NCBI GenBank assembly: GCA_001643675.2 | Contig: LSRY02000015.1 | Location: forward strand, 1,008,001 to 1,072,000 | Direction: 5' to 3' | Source of the DNA: Monocercomonoides exilis | Lineage: Eukaryota > Preaxostyla > Oxymonadida > Polymastigidae | Length of the DNA: 64,000 nucleotides | Shown: positions 1 through 11,800 of the stretch, one piece after another | Position numbering within the stretch: position 1 is the first letter of the stretch | How the letters are laid out: each line of letters opens with the position of its first letter | The notes under the pieces: generated by a model | What the model saw: the letters and a program-made list of their open reading frames with translations, nothing else | The model's database searches: none | What the model was told of the DNA's origin: nothing | Position numbers and translations under genes: made by a program

Positions 1-412
1 TAACTGTTTTTTGACTTCAATCATTTTTAAAGTCAGTCAATAACAAATTTTCCAAAGTCAAAAGTCTGAAGTCACCCAGGCTTAGTGACCAGTACCCCAC
101 CATGTATTTCTTAAATTTTTCACAAAAAACGAAAATTTGAAAATATCGGTGTTTCTGGTTTTTTGAAAAAAAAAGTTAAAAAAGTGGGGTTTTTTTCGAA
201 AAATGAAATAAAAACAGAAAATCTCTAACTTAGCAATTGTGATCGTGTTTCTTTCAAACAATGAACAGTTGCACCATCATTTCTTTCATCCTGCCATTAG
301 CTTTTTCTCCTCGATCCAAAATCGCATCGTTAACTTAGAAATACATTTGTTCCTTTTTTTGTTTTTCGAATAAAATCTCGCAAAACTATTGATTATTATT
401 TAATTTTTTCTG

Positions 413-455
413 TATCTTTTTCTTTTTCTTTTTCTTTTTCTTTTTCTTTTTCCTT
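413..455. repeat. CTTTTT microsatellite
   Basis: A six-base unit (T-rich with one C) repeats about seven times in tandem. It lies in non-coding AT-rich sequence. Confidence 0.8.
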
Positions 456-519
456 TTTTTTTTGAATTAATATAATCATATTAATCATTTTCAGAACCGG
501 TCTTTTGTAATTAGAATAT

Positions 520-523
<4 letters not shown>

Positions 524-554
<31 letters not shown>
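524..554. repeat. A homopolymer, 31 bp
   Basis: An uninterrupted run of A. It is one of several homopolymers longer than 30 bp in this window. Confidence 0.85.
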
Positions 555-555
<1 letters not shown>

Positions 556-1734
556 AAATACATAACAAACTTTTTTTTTTCGTTATTGTGTTAAGATGTC
601 TCTATTTTTTGGAGATTAAAAGTTGGGACGTATTCAAATAGCTAATTACTTTTGAAATTTTGATAATTCATTCATAATTTTCGGTTCAAAAATTCACCTT
701 GAATAAATAATAAAGAACACAGAAAAGTTAAAAAGCACTGAAAAGAAATTTTTTCTTTATTTCAGATGAATCATTTATTTTTAAAACAGTTGCGACAATT
801 GCAGCGTTTTTATTCAAAACCTTTTAACAATAACAAACAATTCTTAAAAAATATCAACACCGAAAAAAGTTTTGATTTAATTGATAGGGAAAAAACACAC
901 ACAAAATACGAAACGTGTGAACATGTACTCAAAATTATTTGATTTCTTTGGACATCACTAATATTCATTTTTTTTCTGTTCAATTTGAACTTTATCAAGT
1001 ATATTTTCAGAATTTTTTTTTGAAATAAAATAAATTATGACTTTATGAACCATAACATTTTTCTAAAAATGCAATGTCATCCCCTTGCATAATTTCTTTC
1101 CAATCTTTAAAAGATAAATAAGAATCGAAAAGCAAATTCAACAAATTACAAAAATCGAAAGGATTTCTTTATTAACTTTAGGGTTAAAAAAAAAAGTCGA
1201 AGCGGGGATTTGGAAAAAGAAAAAACTGTTGACCCTCATATTTCCCTGAAGAAGAAGAAGAAGAGTTTGTTCTCCAAATTATCTATTGGAGCGATATTTC
1301 TTCTCAACCAACATTTGAAACGATTAGTTAATTGGTTTGTGATTATTTCTTTCTTTCTTTCTTTCTTTTTTTTATTTAATGAAAACAAAGGTTTTCAGAA
1401 TACGAATGCAAAGGAAAACCGAAACTGAGGAGTTTGTTGAAATACCAAGTGTGAAATGGGCTTGAAATTATTTAAATTGATATAGGCAATTAAATACAAT
1501 CAATCCAATAAATTTAGATATAACCCAAGTGAGAGCTTCAGCAGAAACAAAAATAAGATCGTTAAAAAGCAATCTTCGACGATTAATATTAACAAGAAAA
1601 TATCATCCATCTCTTATTTTTCAACCCGACGAAACAAGTTGTCAGACGGAAAAGAAAAACAAATAGAAAAAAGTTGTATCACAAATGAGCAAATTTCTGC
1701 CAGTGCTGGAAGTCCCTCCACTTAGGCATTTGAA

Positions 1735-2039
1735 GCTTTTATTTCATTGTCTTTGCCGATGGAGGGCATCTTTCAAATCATCTCATCCTCACTCCAAAAT
1801 ATGAAAATGAAATAAATGAGCAATGGTACGATGATAATTTCATATTGGATACAACAACAAAAGGATGTGTGATAGCAGAATTATTTGAGCAAATTATATT
1901 GAACAATGTTATGCAAAACATCACAACACAAGGAAGAAAAATAGAAAAAATAAATTGTCATATTCTAAAACATCAATCTTTAACTTCAACAATTCGTTCT
2001 GAACACATAAAACCAAAAAGACAATCAAAAATTATGTAA
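1735..2039 (+). pseudogene. pogo-like DDE transposase relic, central part
   Basis: The plus frame reads IVFADGGHLSNHLILTPKY, then a stretch ending near WYDDNFILDTTTKG. This matches the part of pogo/Tigger (DDE_1) transposases between the first and second catalytic Asp, where an 'ADG ... P.LI/V..P' motif precedes a 'gW/mt..lF..y' block. Compare AVAADGFALPSVILWPS in the intact copy at 5.4-6.7 kb. No start codon, first catalytic Asp or downstream continuation is in frame, so this is a fragment. It may belong with the relic at 2.34-3.80 kb, but an unrelated acidic block lies between them. Confidence 0.5.
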
Positions 2040-2076
2040 TTCTCAAACAATTTAATAATCACATTCATAAAAAAAA

Positions 2077-2320
2077 TCAAAAAACTAAATTTATCGTTGT
2101 TTGATTCATTAAAATCAAATGGATCAAAAAATTTTCCATCATCACTTTTTTTTTCTGCCTCATCGTCCTCATCTCCATCTCAGCCTCGTAATCCTCACTT
2201 CCACACTCAACCTCATCATCCTCACCCTCAGCATCAGCCTCTTTATTCTCATTTTCACTCCCATCCTCATCATTTTCACTCACACTCCCTGACTCATCAT
2301 CCTCACAATTCAATGATGTT
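2077..2320 (-). other. Low-complexity acidic-tail-like block
   Basis: The minus strand encodes a 78-codon open frame rich in E, D, S and N. The plus strand of the same DNA reads as His/Pro/Ser repeats. Acidic tails of this kind end several transposases in this window, such as the Merlin copy at 37.8 kb. I think the minus strand is the likelier former coding strand and that this is an eroded tail, but nothing identifies the parent. Confidence 0.3.
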
Positions 2321-2339
2321 GAAAGTTTGTGTTCTCGAG

Positions 2340-3026
2340 ATATCAGAAAAGAGGTTGAGTGTTAAAATGAAATTATACAGTTTGATGAAAACAGATTCAT
2401 TTTCACAAAGGAAGAATATGAAGAAGATTGTAATTCTGGGATGTCTTAGACTGAATCCCAAAGATTTTTCGAACAAAATAATGTTGACGGTTGAAATGAA
2501 TGGTGGTTACATGGAGGATGCCTTAATGTGAGTTCTTATCAACAATGCACAGAAGAAATTTCAGACAAAGAAAAGCAAAGATTAAATAATGATTATTAAA
2601 AAGATCAACACACAATGATTTCATATGATTCAAGACTTCCAGTTCTCCTCATTTTGGATGGACATTCATCTCGGAGCAACAGACATTTCTGGGAAAAACT
2701 ATCGGATGAAGGTGCGGATGTGGTTGTTCTCCCATCGCATACATCGCATATTCTGCAATCTTTGGACCTTGGCACTAACAAAGTTTTTAAAAGAGAATTA
2801 AAGCATGCGGATAAAGAGCCGACGATAAAAAAAATGCAAACCGAATTTTTCTCCTTCGTGAAATCGGTTGCAGATTGCACATATCTTGCTTTGGTTCCAA
2901 AGACTATTCAACACGGGTTTTCAGAAGCTGGTATCACTTCGCCTTCAATACAACATGTTCTGTCCAAAACAATAAAGGAACTTCCTCCAAACATTAAACC
3001 AACGACGACAACAACAACAACAACAA

Positions 3027-3077
<51 letters not shown>

Positions 3078-3796
3078 GATGGAAGATTTCCGGAAAATGC
3101 AAAACTTCTCCGAATATTTTGGAAAAATGGAAGCAATATGAGGAGAAAAAGCTTTTGAATGAGTCACTTAGCAGAACAACTGGAAGGAAAAAGAAACAAA
3201 ACAAAATCAAAAAGTTCAAGAGAAAAAGAATGAAACTAAAACTGAAGAAATAAAGCAGACCTTGCAAGATCAACAAGAAAATATTGACAACTCATAAGAA
3301 ACAAGCTATGTGACCCAACGCGATAGCGATGAGGAAATAACAGATTCACAAAATGGTGAGGATTATGTAATCATTATTCCGTTATTCGAAAATGAATAAG
3401 ATGAGGATGACCACACGAAAGAAGAAGATGCAAAGAAGAAAGTTGATAATATTAGTGATGAAAAAGAATCCAAAATATCAGATAATAGCGCAAAATCAAA
3501 AAAAAGAAAATCAGAAAAAAGATTGAAAGCCGGAAAAAAAGAATTACGAAAAGAAAGAAAAAACATTACAGTGATAGTGAGTATAACGAAATAATTGATG
3601 AAACAAACACTGATTCAACTGAACAGTACGGAAAAAAAAGAGAAGATGTATTTCACTCGTTCCATTGTGGAAATGAAACAAATTAGAAAAGATTTCGAGT
3701 ATAACTTTATTGATAAAGCCGATGATAGTTCTGAATTCTGGCAAAAAAAAATATTATTTCCAACAACACAGGAAATAACTTTTTCGACTCAGTAGG
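2340..3796 (+). pseudogene. pogo-like DDE transposase relic, C-terminal half
   Basis: The best frame (2,615-3,253) contains PVLLILDGHSSRSN, the block around the second catalytic Asp, and 36 residues later HILQSLDLGTNKVFK, the block around the third. The spacing is DD35D, as in the intact copy at 5.4-6.7 kb. Upstream (2,340-2,610) are broken frames. Downstream is a Lys/Glu-rich tail interrupted by stops until about 3,796. A run of 48 A (3,028-3,075) sits inside the frame and reads as poly-Lys. The relic is dead: it lacks the N-terminal DNA-binding part, is frameshifted, and I could not find its terminal repeats. Confidence 0.65.
3028..3075. repeat. A homopolymer, 48 bp, inside the transposase relic
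   Basis: An uninterrupted A run preceded by an (AAC)n stretch at about 3,001-3,027. It is probably replication slippage in an A-rich linker of the decayed transposase. Confidence 0.85.
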
Positions 3797-3799
3797 CTA

Positions 3800-5368
3800 A
3801 ATTGAACTTTGATGGTACTTCATTAAATTTGTCGAGTCCATTGTCAGTTGTTCTTTTTGTTTATTTATATAAATGTGAAATACATTTTGATTGATAGGTG
3901 CGTCCAAAGTGCATTAATTATCCAATCATAAGTGGAAAGTTGCCTCGATGCTCTCAATCTTATTTATGAATTCAGATCTTTGGTTATTGTAAGAATCATT
4001 CGTGCTGTTTCCTCTTTTTCTTTGACATTGCACTTTTCAAACATCATTTCACTCGAAAGGATATAACTGTTTTGTGTGTGAAAAATGGACTGACTTTAAA
4101 ATTATCAATGAAATATTTTGAGAGTGATCATTGAAGAATCGGAAATTTTCATTTGTCGTTCTCAATAACTGACACTCGAGAATTGCTATATCGTTCAATT
4201 GAAGAATGTGCAAATCACTTTGCTTGACTAAAACAACCTCCTTTGCTATCCAAATAAATACTTCCTCCTTTGAAAAAACTTTTGTATTCCTTGAAGTTCC
4301 ACATGTAATATTCAACTGCAATTATTTGATGAATATGATTCTCATTATTTCACCATACAGAATGCACGAATTAACTGAAATTTCCACTTTGACAAACACA
4401 AATAGCTTTGACTTTCTTTGAAGCTATCACTCCTCCAAATATTTTCGTTGATTGGCATTTTTCAAAATTGCATGATTTTCTTTTATATGAAACTGTATTT
4501 GCCTAACAGAAGACCTTATCTATTCTTGCAACTTCTGGAAAAGCATTTCGACCACTTGCAATTCATTAATATTGCTTTGGCTCTCTTTTTTGGTGAAGAT
4601 TGCCCCATGCACAATTATTGTTAAGCAAATTGATTATTCAATAAACAATTCAATAGCTTTCACAGACAAGGATGGAATATTTAGTTGCCATGAGCGAAAA
4701 TTTTTTATAACTGGAGTTCCGAAAAATTGACTTCATTTATTCTGAAATTGCATTGTCCACTCTTTCGATGTGATTCGTGGATAACGATATTTCTCGGTCA
4801 AAATATGCAATTCCTTTAACTTGCCTCCTCGCTCTTCTCTGAAAAACATTGTTGAATGAATGGCTTCAAACTTTTTCCGAGAAAACCCGTTAGATAAAAC
4901 GAATGATGTTGTTGACATTACAGCAGCTAGGATTGAACTTCTGGAAATTGTTAATGCATCAATGTTGCTCATTTCGCGCATTTTGCAATAAAATTTTTTT
5001 GTCTTCACAGAAGGTGAAATGTTTTAATAAAAAAAAACATGAATGAATACTCACATGAATCAAATCGCTTTTTCATTTCTCCGTTTTGCAAAAATCTGAA
5101 TATCTATCTTTATATCACAGCCTTTTTATTTTTTTTCATCAAACAATACCATTTTTGCTTTGTTTTCACATAACTTTCAGTGCATTTTTGTATGCAGAAC
5201 ACTACGTTTCAAGGAACACAAAAATTATATTTGAAAATAAAGGAAAATAATAATACCTTTAACGAGTTCGTTTTTTGATTTAAACATACATATCTGTTTA
5301 TAGAAATTGTTTTAGAAGTGCTGAATATTGTTGCTTTATAAACAAATGAATTCTGTGACTTTTTGTAT
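3800..5368 (-). pseudogene. Decayed coding sequence, unrecognised
   Basis: On the minus strand, broken but protein-like frames run from about 5,010 down to 4,000. The best (4,733-5,008) starts KMREMSNIDALTISRSSIL and ends EWTMQFQNK. Further pieces follow in other frames, including one with LCMGQSSPKKRAKAI. I recognise no family. The position beside the pogo-1 element and the A/K-rich composition would suit another transposon relic, but this is inference. The rest of the interval (3,800-4,000 and 5,010-5,368) is AT-rich with nothing visible. Confidence 0.3.
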
Positions 5369-5447
5369 AGGGTCAGTTATTTATCGGGACCCTTTTTTTT
5401 TATTGGGACCTTTTTTTTTTTTGATGTGAAAAAAAATTAAATAAAAA

Positions 5448-7367
5448 TTAAAAAAACACAAATGACGAATCCAATTTACGTATAACTTTCCTTTTTCCTT
5501 TTTTTCTTTCAATTACATTGATTTCTTCCTTTTCATTTTCATGATCATCATCTTTCACTTCAAATTTTCTCTTTATTTTTTTCATTTCAACTAAAGACTT
5601 TAACTCATTATCGTCTTTTTGCTCTTCTTTTTTCATTTCTTCAGAAGAATTCTTTTCATCGTCAACTTTTTCTTCTTTTTCTTCTTTTTCTTCTTTTTCT
5701 TCTTTTTCTTCTTTTTCTTCTTTTTCTTCTTCTTTAATTCCCAAATGTTCACTCCAATCATTCAGTAGCTTCTCATCAGTAATTAATTTGCCATAGAAGT
5801 CGAATCTGTTTGAATGAGTTGAAGGTTGATATTCCGATGTTTCTGGCAGCTTCATGAGAATCGGCCCAGATTCGTTATGAAAAACTCCACTCGTTGCGAA
5901 GGCTTTTTTAATGACAGCAGGTGAGAGGGCAGTATGAATTGCTTGAGGGAGAACATCCACAAGAGCTGTTCTTTTCGATGAAGATGTCGATGAAGATGGA
6001 GGTTCATATTTTGTTTGCAACTCTGTTTTCAGAACAGCGAAGACTCCTCTGTCAAGAGGCTGTGCGATATGTGTGCTGTGAGGAATGAAGGTGATGACGT
6101 CGATATTTTCTTTTTGAAATTCTCTCCAGATTGTTGGATCTGCGCGAGAAATGTGTGAGTCGATGAGAAGCAAGCAGCGAGAGTTTTCCAGTGACATGCG
6201 CTTTCTGCGATCAATTATTCCTTGAAGGAGTGTTGAAAGTGCGTATTTTTTGAATTGATTGCAGCCCATCCAACCACTTCCGTTCGGCCAGATATCCAAA
6301 GTCTGTGACAACAGCGGCTTCATTTCATCAGGAAGACTTTTGCTAGGCCATAGAATCACAGAAGGAAGTGCAAATCCATCAGCAGCCACAGCAGCGACCA
6401 GAGTAGAATTCGCCATTTTCGGTGGTTCTTTGCGAAATCCTGGATTTTCATTTTTTGGATGAACCACGCTCAGCTTAGAATTGGTAGGAACTCTCAGTGA
6501 AGACTCATCCATATTAAATATCAGTTCTTTGCAGTATTCATTTTTTTCATGTAAGCCGTCCAGCAATGAATACCAGGGCTGCAGAACACTTTGGCACGAC
6601 ACCGCAAGGCGATTAACATCAACATTTTTCGGCGAACTTCTCTTTAGCTCTGGATGGCGCTTAACAAACTGGTAAGCCGTAGCCATTGAAACGTTAACGT
6701 ATGGGGCGTCTTCGTCGTCTGTATCATTTATTACATTTTCCATCTTATATGGGTAATTATTTTTGAAAAGTCGCAAATGTTTAATTTTCATATAAATCAA
6801 AAAATTCATATCTTGATCAAATTTCTGTTCCCGCTCATGTAACTTTACCAAAGCGGAGGATATAATTTGACAATGCTATTTAACACATTTCTGTGAAGTT
6901 ACATGAGCGGGAACAGAAATTTGATCAAGATATGAATTTTTTGATTTATATGAAAATTAAACATTTGCGACTTTTCAAAAATAATTACCCATATATTTAT
7001 TAGAATTATTAATTATTTAACAACAACAAACCAGTTCGCGAACTTTCCGTATAGGCAAACAGCTTCCAGATCTTGATTCAATGATTATTTCATCCAGAAC
7101 AATTTGTTCTTTGTCTCCTATAACAAATTGCGGTCTTCCCACTTTTGAAACCAGCCTTTTGCTTCTCAGCGCCAGAACAGCGTTTTTGATCCTTTTTCGT
7201 GAGAATTCCATGGAGTTTATGGCGTCTGTAATCCTGACAACTCCATCAACCACAATGCGCGCCATCCGTTCCAGCCGATTGTCAATCCTTCTGTAGTCGA
7301 AAGATTTCATTGCAGCACGTAATTTCCTTTGTCCAGCAATTCTCTTTTGTTCCACAGCAATTTTCAT
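5448..7367 (-). CDS. pogo/Tigger-like DDE transposase, two exons
   Basis: This enzyme would cut out and reinsert the pogo-1 element. Exon 1 (7,032-7,367) starts at a true ATG and encodes about 112 residues: a basic helix-turn-helix region (SRKRIKNAVLALRSKR), then KVGRPQF. Exon 2 (5,448-6,743) encodes about 431 residues with FNMDESSL, AVAADGFALPSVILWPS, CLLLIDSHISRAD and HIAQPLDRGVF. These give catalytic Asp residues in a DD35D arrangement typical of the DDE_1 family. The C-terminus is a Glu/Lys repeat tail ending in a basic segment. Between the exons a GT...AG intron (6,744-7,031) keeps frame (CTG | ATG). The open frame continues upstream into the inserted repeat to 6,851, but that part has only a TTG start and is not native. 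Spliced length would be about 543 residues, with no internal stop seen, so it may be functional. Confidence 0.85.
5659..5738. repeat. TCTTTT/TCT microsatellite coding for KEE repeats
   Basis: A tandem array of TTCTTCTTTT-like units in the last part of the transposase exon 2. On the coding strand it reads as a repeated Glu-Glu-Lys pattern that forms the acidic tail. Confidence 0.75.
6744..7031 (-). other. Transposase intron containing a MITE
   Basis: On the minus strand the donor reads CTG|GTTTGTTG and the acceptor TATAAG|ATGGAA. Without the inserted element the intron would be only about 45 bp, close to the 53-bp intron at the same place in pogo-2 and the 48-bp candidate in pogo-3. The frame is preserved across it (phase 0). 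Confidence 0.7.
6750..6991. mobile_element. MITE family A, copy 1, in the transposase intron
   Basis: A 242-bp near-palindromic element. Each arm is about 110 bp, begins TGGGTAATTATTTTTGAAAA and runs through GTCGCAAATG and TTGATCAAATTTCTGTTCC. It is flanked by TA on both sides (6,748-6,749 and 6,992-6,993). It encodes no protein of its own. Related copies lie at about 34,253, 35,102 and 63,618. It lies wholly inside the intron of the pogo-1 transposase, so it need not destroy the gene. Confidence 0.88.
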
Positions 7368-7713
7368 TTTTTTATTACGGTTATGATCTTAAGTCCAATT
7401 TATTAATTTATTAATTTTATTTTTCAATTTTCATTGAAATTAAATTTTTATTTACATTCAATACGAATTTAAATGGTTTTATACCCCTTGTTACCCACCT
7501 ATTTATTTATTTTTTTCGATGGAAGGGATTAACACACCCCATCTCCCCCCCATTGGAAATAGGCTTCGTATTAAAATGTAATTATCCTAATTTTCAGGGT
7601 TTGCTTATATACTGATAATGTTTATAAATATATAAAAAGTGGGAATTTTAATTTTCTTTTTAAAAATTTCGGCACCGTTAAAAAAAAAAGGTCCCGATTA
7701 ATAACTGACCCTA

Positions 7714-7794
7714 TTGAGTTTCTTATTATGGGAAAAGGAACCATAAAATGTGAATGTGACTTGTTTCATGTTCACGATTTTCAGTTTCTTCACG

Positions 7795-7834
<40 letters not shown>

Positions 7835-8402
7835 CGTTTTCCTCAATTGGAAAATTGTTTGTATTTATTTCTGTGAATTTGATGGAACTTTTATTTAGAA
7901 GTTTTCAATTGTGCTTATTCATGATCGTTGCTCTTTAGAATTCTTCTTCATTATCATGTAACTTTGTTGTTTTTTTATAGATATTTTCATTTTTTTTGAA
8001 CAATGATGAAAAATAAACCCAATTCATTTATATTTTTCATCACGTATTTCACTTCATAACATGTTTTGACACTTCAACTGCAGCTTTTGTCAATAATAAT
8101 AATTGATGAATTAAATGTGATCAACAATCAATGAATAAAATATCAATCAAAACAAATAAAAAATGTCAATATGATAAGAAAAAAATAAGTTGTCATGTGA
8201 GTTATAAACAACCTGATCGTTTTTTCCATTTTTGAGTAATTTTTTCGAAAAAACACAAAAAATCTCCTTTTAGAATAACGAATTTTAACAAAAAAACACT
8301 TTCTCTTTTGTCCATGTTTTATGATCTATCTGTTTTGCCGCTGTGCAAAGGTTTTTTCCCTGAACAGGGGTTTTTCCCTGACTATCAAAAATAATAACTT
8401 AA
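7714..8402. other. AT-rich intergenic DNA with an A run
   Basis: A 38-bp A homopolymer lies at 7,795-7,832. The rest is AT-rich with only short frames. I see no gene here. Confidence 0.6.
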
Positions 8403-9150
8403 ATGGAATCAGAAATTGAAAAATTGTGTGATATTGTTAAACGTGCTTATGGGAATAATGAAACAAGTAATAATTTTCCAACTTTCACATATTTGTTTTT
8501 TTAACTACCCACATTCAAAAACAACGAAAAATGATCGAAATGAGGTGAAAGTTTCACAAAATGAAGTGACAAGTACTCGTAATGAAAACCAAAGTACTCG
8601 GAATAATAAATAAAGAGCTCTGGTTGATCAAAAAGGTGCTCGGAGTGATATATATTGTGATAAAAGCCTTATAATGAAAATATCAACATGTTCTGAAATA
8701 AAATTTCAAGAAATTTCATTGTTTCAAAGCAAGAAATTGATTACAAAATGATAATAAATCAAATTCTTTCTCACATTCTTCTTCAAAGATCATTTCAACT
8801 TCTTCTTTAAAAGAAATAAAAAATTCAGCAATTTTCAGAAATGAATCTTTTTCACCTCATTTCAATGACACATTTGAAATGATATTAATTATTCAAATGA
8901 AAAATTAAACACAAAAGACTTTTTTGTTTCAAAAATTTATCATGGAAAATTTATTGAAAATTTTTTTGATAGAAAAAATCAAATTCTATCAATGGATTAT
9001 GAACTTTATAAAAAAGTTACTGGTTCTAAATCCAAAAATAATTTCATATTTGTAAATATCAAAGAACAAATAGTGAAATCATCTTCTTCTACGAAAAATA
9101 CAAATTCAACAATAAAAATGTTTTCTTTATCTTTTAAAAGAATTCAATAA
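8403..9150 (+). pseudogene. Decayed Asn/Ser-rich gene, unrecognised
   Basis: A short frame starts at ATG 8,403 (MESEIEKLCDIVKRAYGNN) and stops after about 33 codons. Frames in other phases continue it: a charged stretch with repeated S-T-R-N-E-N units (to 8,613), an N/S-rich stretch (about 8,750-8,875) and an open 90-codon run ending at the stop 9,148-9,150, which contains KIYHGKFIENFFDRKNQIL. The consistent strand and composition suggest one gene broken by at least three frameshifts or stops. I recognise no family; an intron at the first stop is also possible. Confidence 0.35.
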
Positions 9151-9725
9151 TCATCTGCATCACTTTGGAAATTATTAGCTCACATCAGTCTGTGTGCGAT
9201 ATTCACATTTTAATATATGGAACAAACAATTCTTTAACTTCAATATTTTTGTAATAAAACGCCTTTTATATTTAAGAATTTGTTGAATATAATCGAAAGT
9301 ATTTATTTGCCTTCAGCAAATCTCAATTAAATATTATTTCATTTCAATACTTTTTTATATTTGAGAGAAGTCACTGTTAACACTGTGAATATTCAACATG
9401 TTTCTTCCATTTGATTGTAAATGTTTTTGAAGTATTTTTGAGACAATATAGCATTTTGATGGTTATTCATTTTTTAAAAGAATGTCACTTTGGTGTTTTG
9501 CATGTTCAACAAGTTTTCACATTGATGAATAAAATAATCAGGATATTAATATTATTTAATTTTACAGTATGCAAAAGTTGATTACAACTGATTTTTAAAA
9601 ATGCTGTTTATTTGGAACAGTTAATTTTATGTTTAACATGTTTAATAATTGGACTAAAATCAATTGCAACCCGTGAATATGAATTTTATTTCTTTCTTAT
9701 GAATATGTAAAAAATATCACTTCCA
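9151..9725. other. AT-rich intergenic DNA, nothing recognised
   Basis: A/T-rich sequence with only very short frames on either strand. No repeat or motif stood out. Confidence 0.6.
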
Positions 9726-10690
9726 CAACAGATTTCCCCACAACCCTCCCTCTGCATTTCCCTTTTCTCCTCTTCCCGACTTATTGTATCAGTGAAACAA
9801 CCACTCTAGCTTCAGCCCTTCATCCACAATCACCGTTCCAAACGAGCTTCATCACATGTGCACAAGATCTTCTTCTTCCTCCCGCATCCTTCTCCAACCT
9901 GTTCTCCTCCCTCATCCTCGTTCCCATTTCCTTTCTTCTTCTAATTTCAAATTCCACTTTCTCCTCACCTCCACTCTCTTTCTCTTTCTCCTCTCCATCT
10001 TCTCATCCTCCATTCCTTCTTTCATTCTCATTGCTATGATTATTTTCCTTTCCTTCTCTTCCTCCTTCATCTTTATTTTTATTGCCATTGTGAATCTCCT
10101 TTGCTCACTCATCTCTTTCTTCTCCATTTAGACCTTCAACACATTCACTCTCAGCTTTGCTCTTCCGCTCTGTCACTGCTACCTCCTTGTCCTGCACAAG
10201 CGCACTCAGCAGCATCCCTACCAAGGAACCATCTGTCCCGGACCTCTTCACCAGCTCTAATGCCGCTTCATGCTTCTCTCGGTTCTGCCTTAGAATATTT
10301 TCCCCAGGCTCCACCAGCCGCCTTAGCTGCACACAGTACGCACAATCACCACCATCACCATCCCCGCCTCACTCATCCCAATAAACATGGTGATAGGCCA
10401 TGCACACCACTCATGCAGGCTTAGCCTCCTGATTGCACCTTCACCTTTCCGCTCCAGCATAATCGCTTCAACCGAAGTGAACTTTCCTCCTTCCTTTTCC
10501 TCCTTCCCTGCCATCCCTTTTTCACCTTTTCCTCCTGCCAGCTCCTCCATAGTCATCTCTTCACTTTAATACATTCCACGCGCTTGCACATACTCCTCTG
10601 ATCCACTCTTCTCAATCACCTCCCGCCCAATCCTCCCGGACCCCCGCCACTCCGTGACCTGTCCTGTGCCCTCAAACCGGAATGTACTCA
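9726..10690 (-). pseudogene. Decayed membrane-protein gene fragment, possibly TmcB-like
   Basis: A block visibly richer in G+C than its AT-rich flanks. The minus strand has overlapping frames: one (10,323-10,556) contains SLHEWCAWPITMFIGMSEAG, a likely membrane segment; the next (10,105-10,332) contains PGENILRQNREKHEAALELVK; the last (9,912-10,127) is highly charged. The pattern of a membrane segment followed by a charged linker, and the composition, resemble the TmcB-like gene at 49-55 kb and the relics at 16-24 kb. This is judged by character, not by a diagnostic motif. There is no intact start, and several frameshifts are present. Confidence 0.35.
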
Positions 10691-10865
10691 CTTGCTATCA
10701 ACAGCTGCAACCAGCACTATTATTATCGTTCAAAAACCCGTACATTTATCATGTTGAAAGATCATTCAATAATTCTTGATATTTTTCTTTCATTTCCATT
10801 CGACAGTTTATTGATGTTCAAACCGTTGATAATTTTTGCGTTTATAAAAGTAATGTTTATTACTC
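10691..10865. other. Short AT-rich spacer
   Basis: Transition from the GC-richer block into AT-rich sequence; the open frame here is not supported by composition or motif. Confidence 0.4.
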
Positions 10866-11165
10866 GTAAAAGATTAATGAGTTGGGACAAAATATTTTGC
10901 TTCATGCAATTTCATTCCAAAATAAAGCACTTTTCATTGACTTTTTTCTATCAAAAAACACAATAAAAATGGGTCCATTTTTTGACATTCGTGAAATGTT
11001 GGGAAACTTCATGTTTTGATTTCGACAATGCATGTTTTCAGATAAGAAAATCATTTTTTTTTCTAAATCTGATTAAGTTAAATAAAGTTATAAGTGAAAT
11101 ATTTTTTGTGCCTTGTGCAAAAAAAGCTTGAAAGTTCATATTTTCCCCCAGTTTTTCAAACATGA
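10866..11165 (+). repeat. Interspersed repeat family R3, copy 1
   Basis: About 300 bp shared with copies near 46,312-46,590 (same orientation) and 24,363-24,658 (opposite). Shared landmarks in order are GGGACAAAATATTTTG, CACTTTTCATTGACTTTTTT, TTTTTGACATTCG and, at the far end, AAAAAAAGCTTGAAAGT followed by TTTTCCCCC. The other two copies end with CATATGG-type inverted termini. There is no coding capacity, so it is probably a non-autonomous transposon. Confidence 0.65.
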
Positions 11166-11800
11166 TGTTGTTATTCTTTCAGTCATTGTGAATTGTAAAT
11201 ATAATAAAGGACTTCTGATAATGAGATCTAACAACAATATTTCAAACAAAGAGCACAACAAAAGTCATATTGTTTGCAACAATTTCCATTTATATCTTTG
11301 AACAAAAGCTGATGTTTAAGAAAATATGCTTATGTCAGATAGCATTAGATGAAATAAGAAAACAAATAGAATTCGAATAACAGAATCAATCCTTTTGAAT
11401 TTCAAAAAGATAAAATGCAATTTCTCTGGATTTTTCGAATATCAAGCAACAAATATCACAATGAAAAGCATTATTATCAAAAGAACATTCTTCAAATCTT
11501 CTTTGTATTTTCATCATCACTTGTGTCGTCATTGAACTCAATCCTCAAACATTTTTTCTCCATAATTTCTTTTCGTTTCTAATTTTATTTTCTTTTCAAA
11601 AAAATTTCATCTTGGCAATCTCAACCTTTTCTTCATTTCTCATCAATTTCATAAAATCATTTCTTGTTCGTTTCTTTTTCTTCTTCATCCAAACCGACAA
11701 ATTACTGATTGCTGAAGTTTTTATCTTTCTTCATTTTTTGCATTCTCAATTATTAAGTCTATTTATTTATCAGTTTTCTTGTTCCCAATAGCTTTTTCTT
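11166..11800. other. AT-rich DNA, nothing firm
   Basis: T- and A-rich low-complexity sequence. The last part (about 11,540-11,800) is CT-rich on the plus strand and may be the eroded charged tail of the transposase relic that follows on the minus strand. Confidence 0.4.

Larger units (their letters stand above)
1..1730. other. AT-rich DNA without a recognisable gene
   Basis: No reading frame here looks coding. The stretch holds a CTTTTT-type microsatellite (about 413-455), an A run (524-554) and low-complexity T- and A-rich DNA. From about 1,200 onward short broken frames appear; they may be the eroded 5' part of the transposase relic that follows, but I could not anchor them to a motif. Confidence 0.5.
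5370..7711 (-). mobile_element. pogo-type DNA transposon 'pogo-1', complete
   Basis: A 2,342-bp element is bounded by inverted ends starting GGGTCAGTTATT and continuing to TCGGGACC; the two 22-bp ends differ at one position. Both ends are flanked by TA (5,368-5,369 and 7,712-7,713), the target duplication expected of Tc1/mariner/pogo elements. Just inside the left end the TATCGGGACC block is repeated as TATTGGGACC, giving a doubled subterminal motif. The element carries one transposase gene on the minus strand. A 242-bp inverted-repeat element is inserted in that gene's intron. It is the best preserved autonomous transposon in the window. Confidence 0.9.

Noticed and set aside
2908-3276. Minus-strand frame of 122 codons with long Phe and Val runs
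   Set aside because: It is the antisense of the A homopolymer and AAC repeat in the transposase relic.
6744-6851. N-terminal extension of the pogo-1 catalytic exon
   Set aside because: These 36 codons are read from the inserted MITE and begin with TTG. The native exon begins at 6,743, and the true N-terminus is in exon 1.
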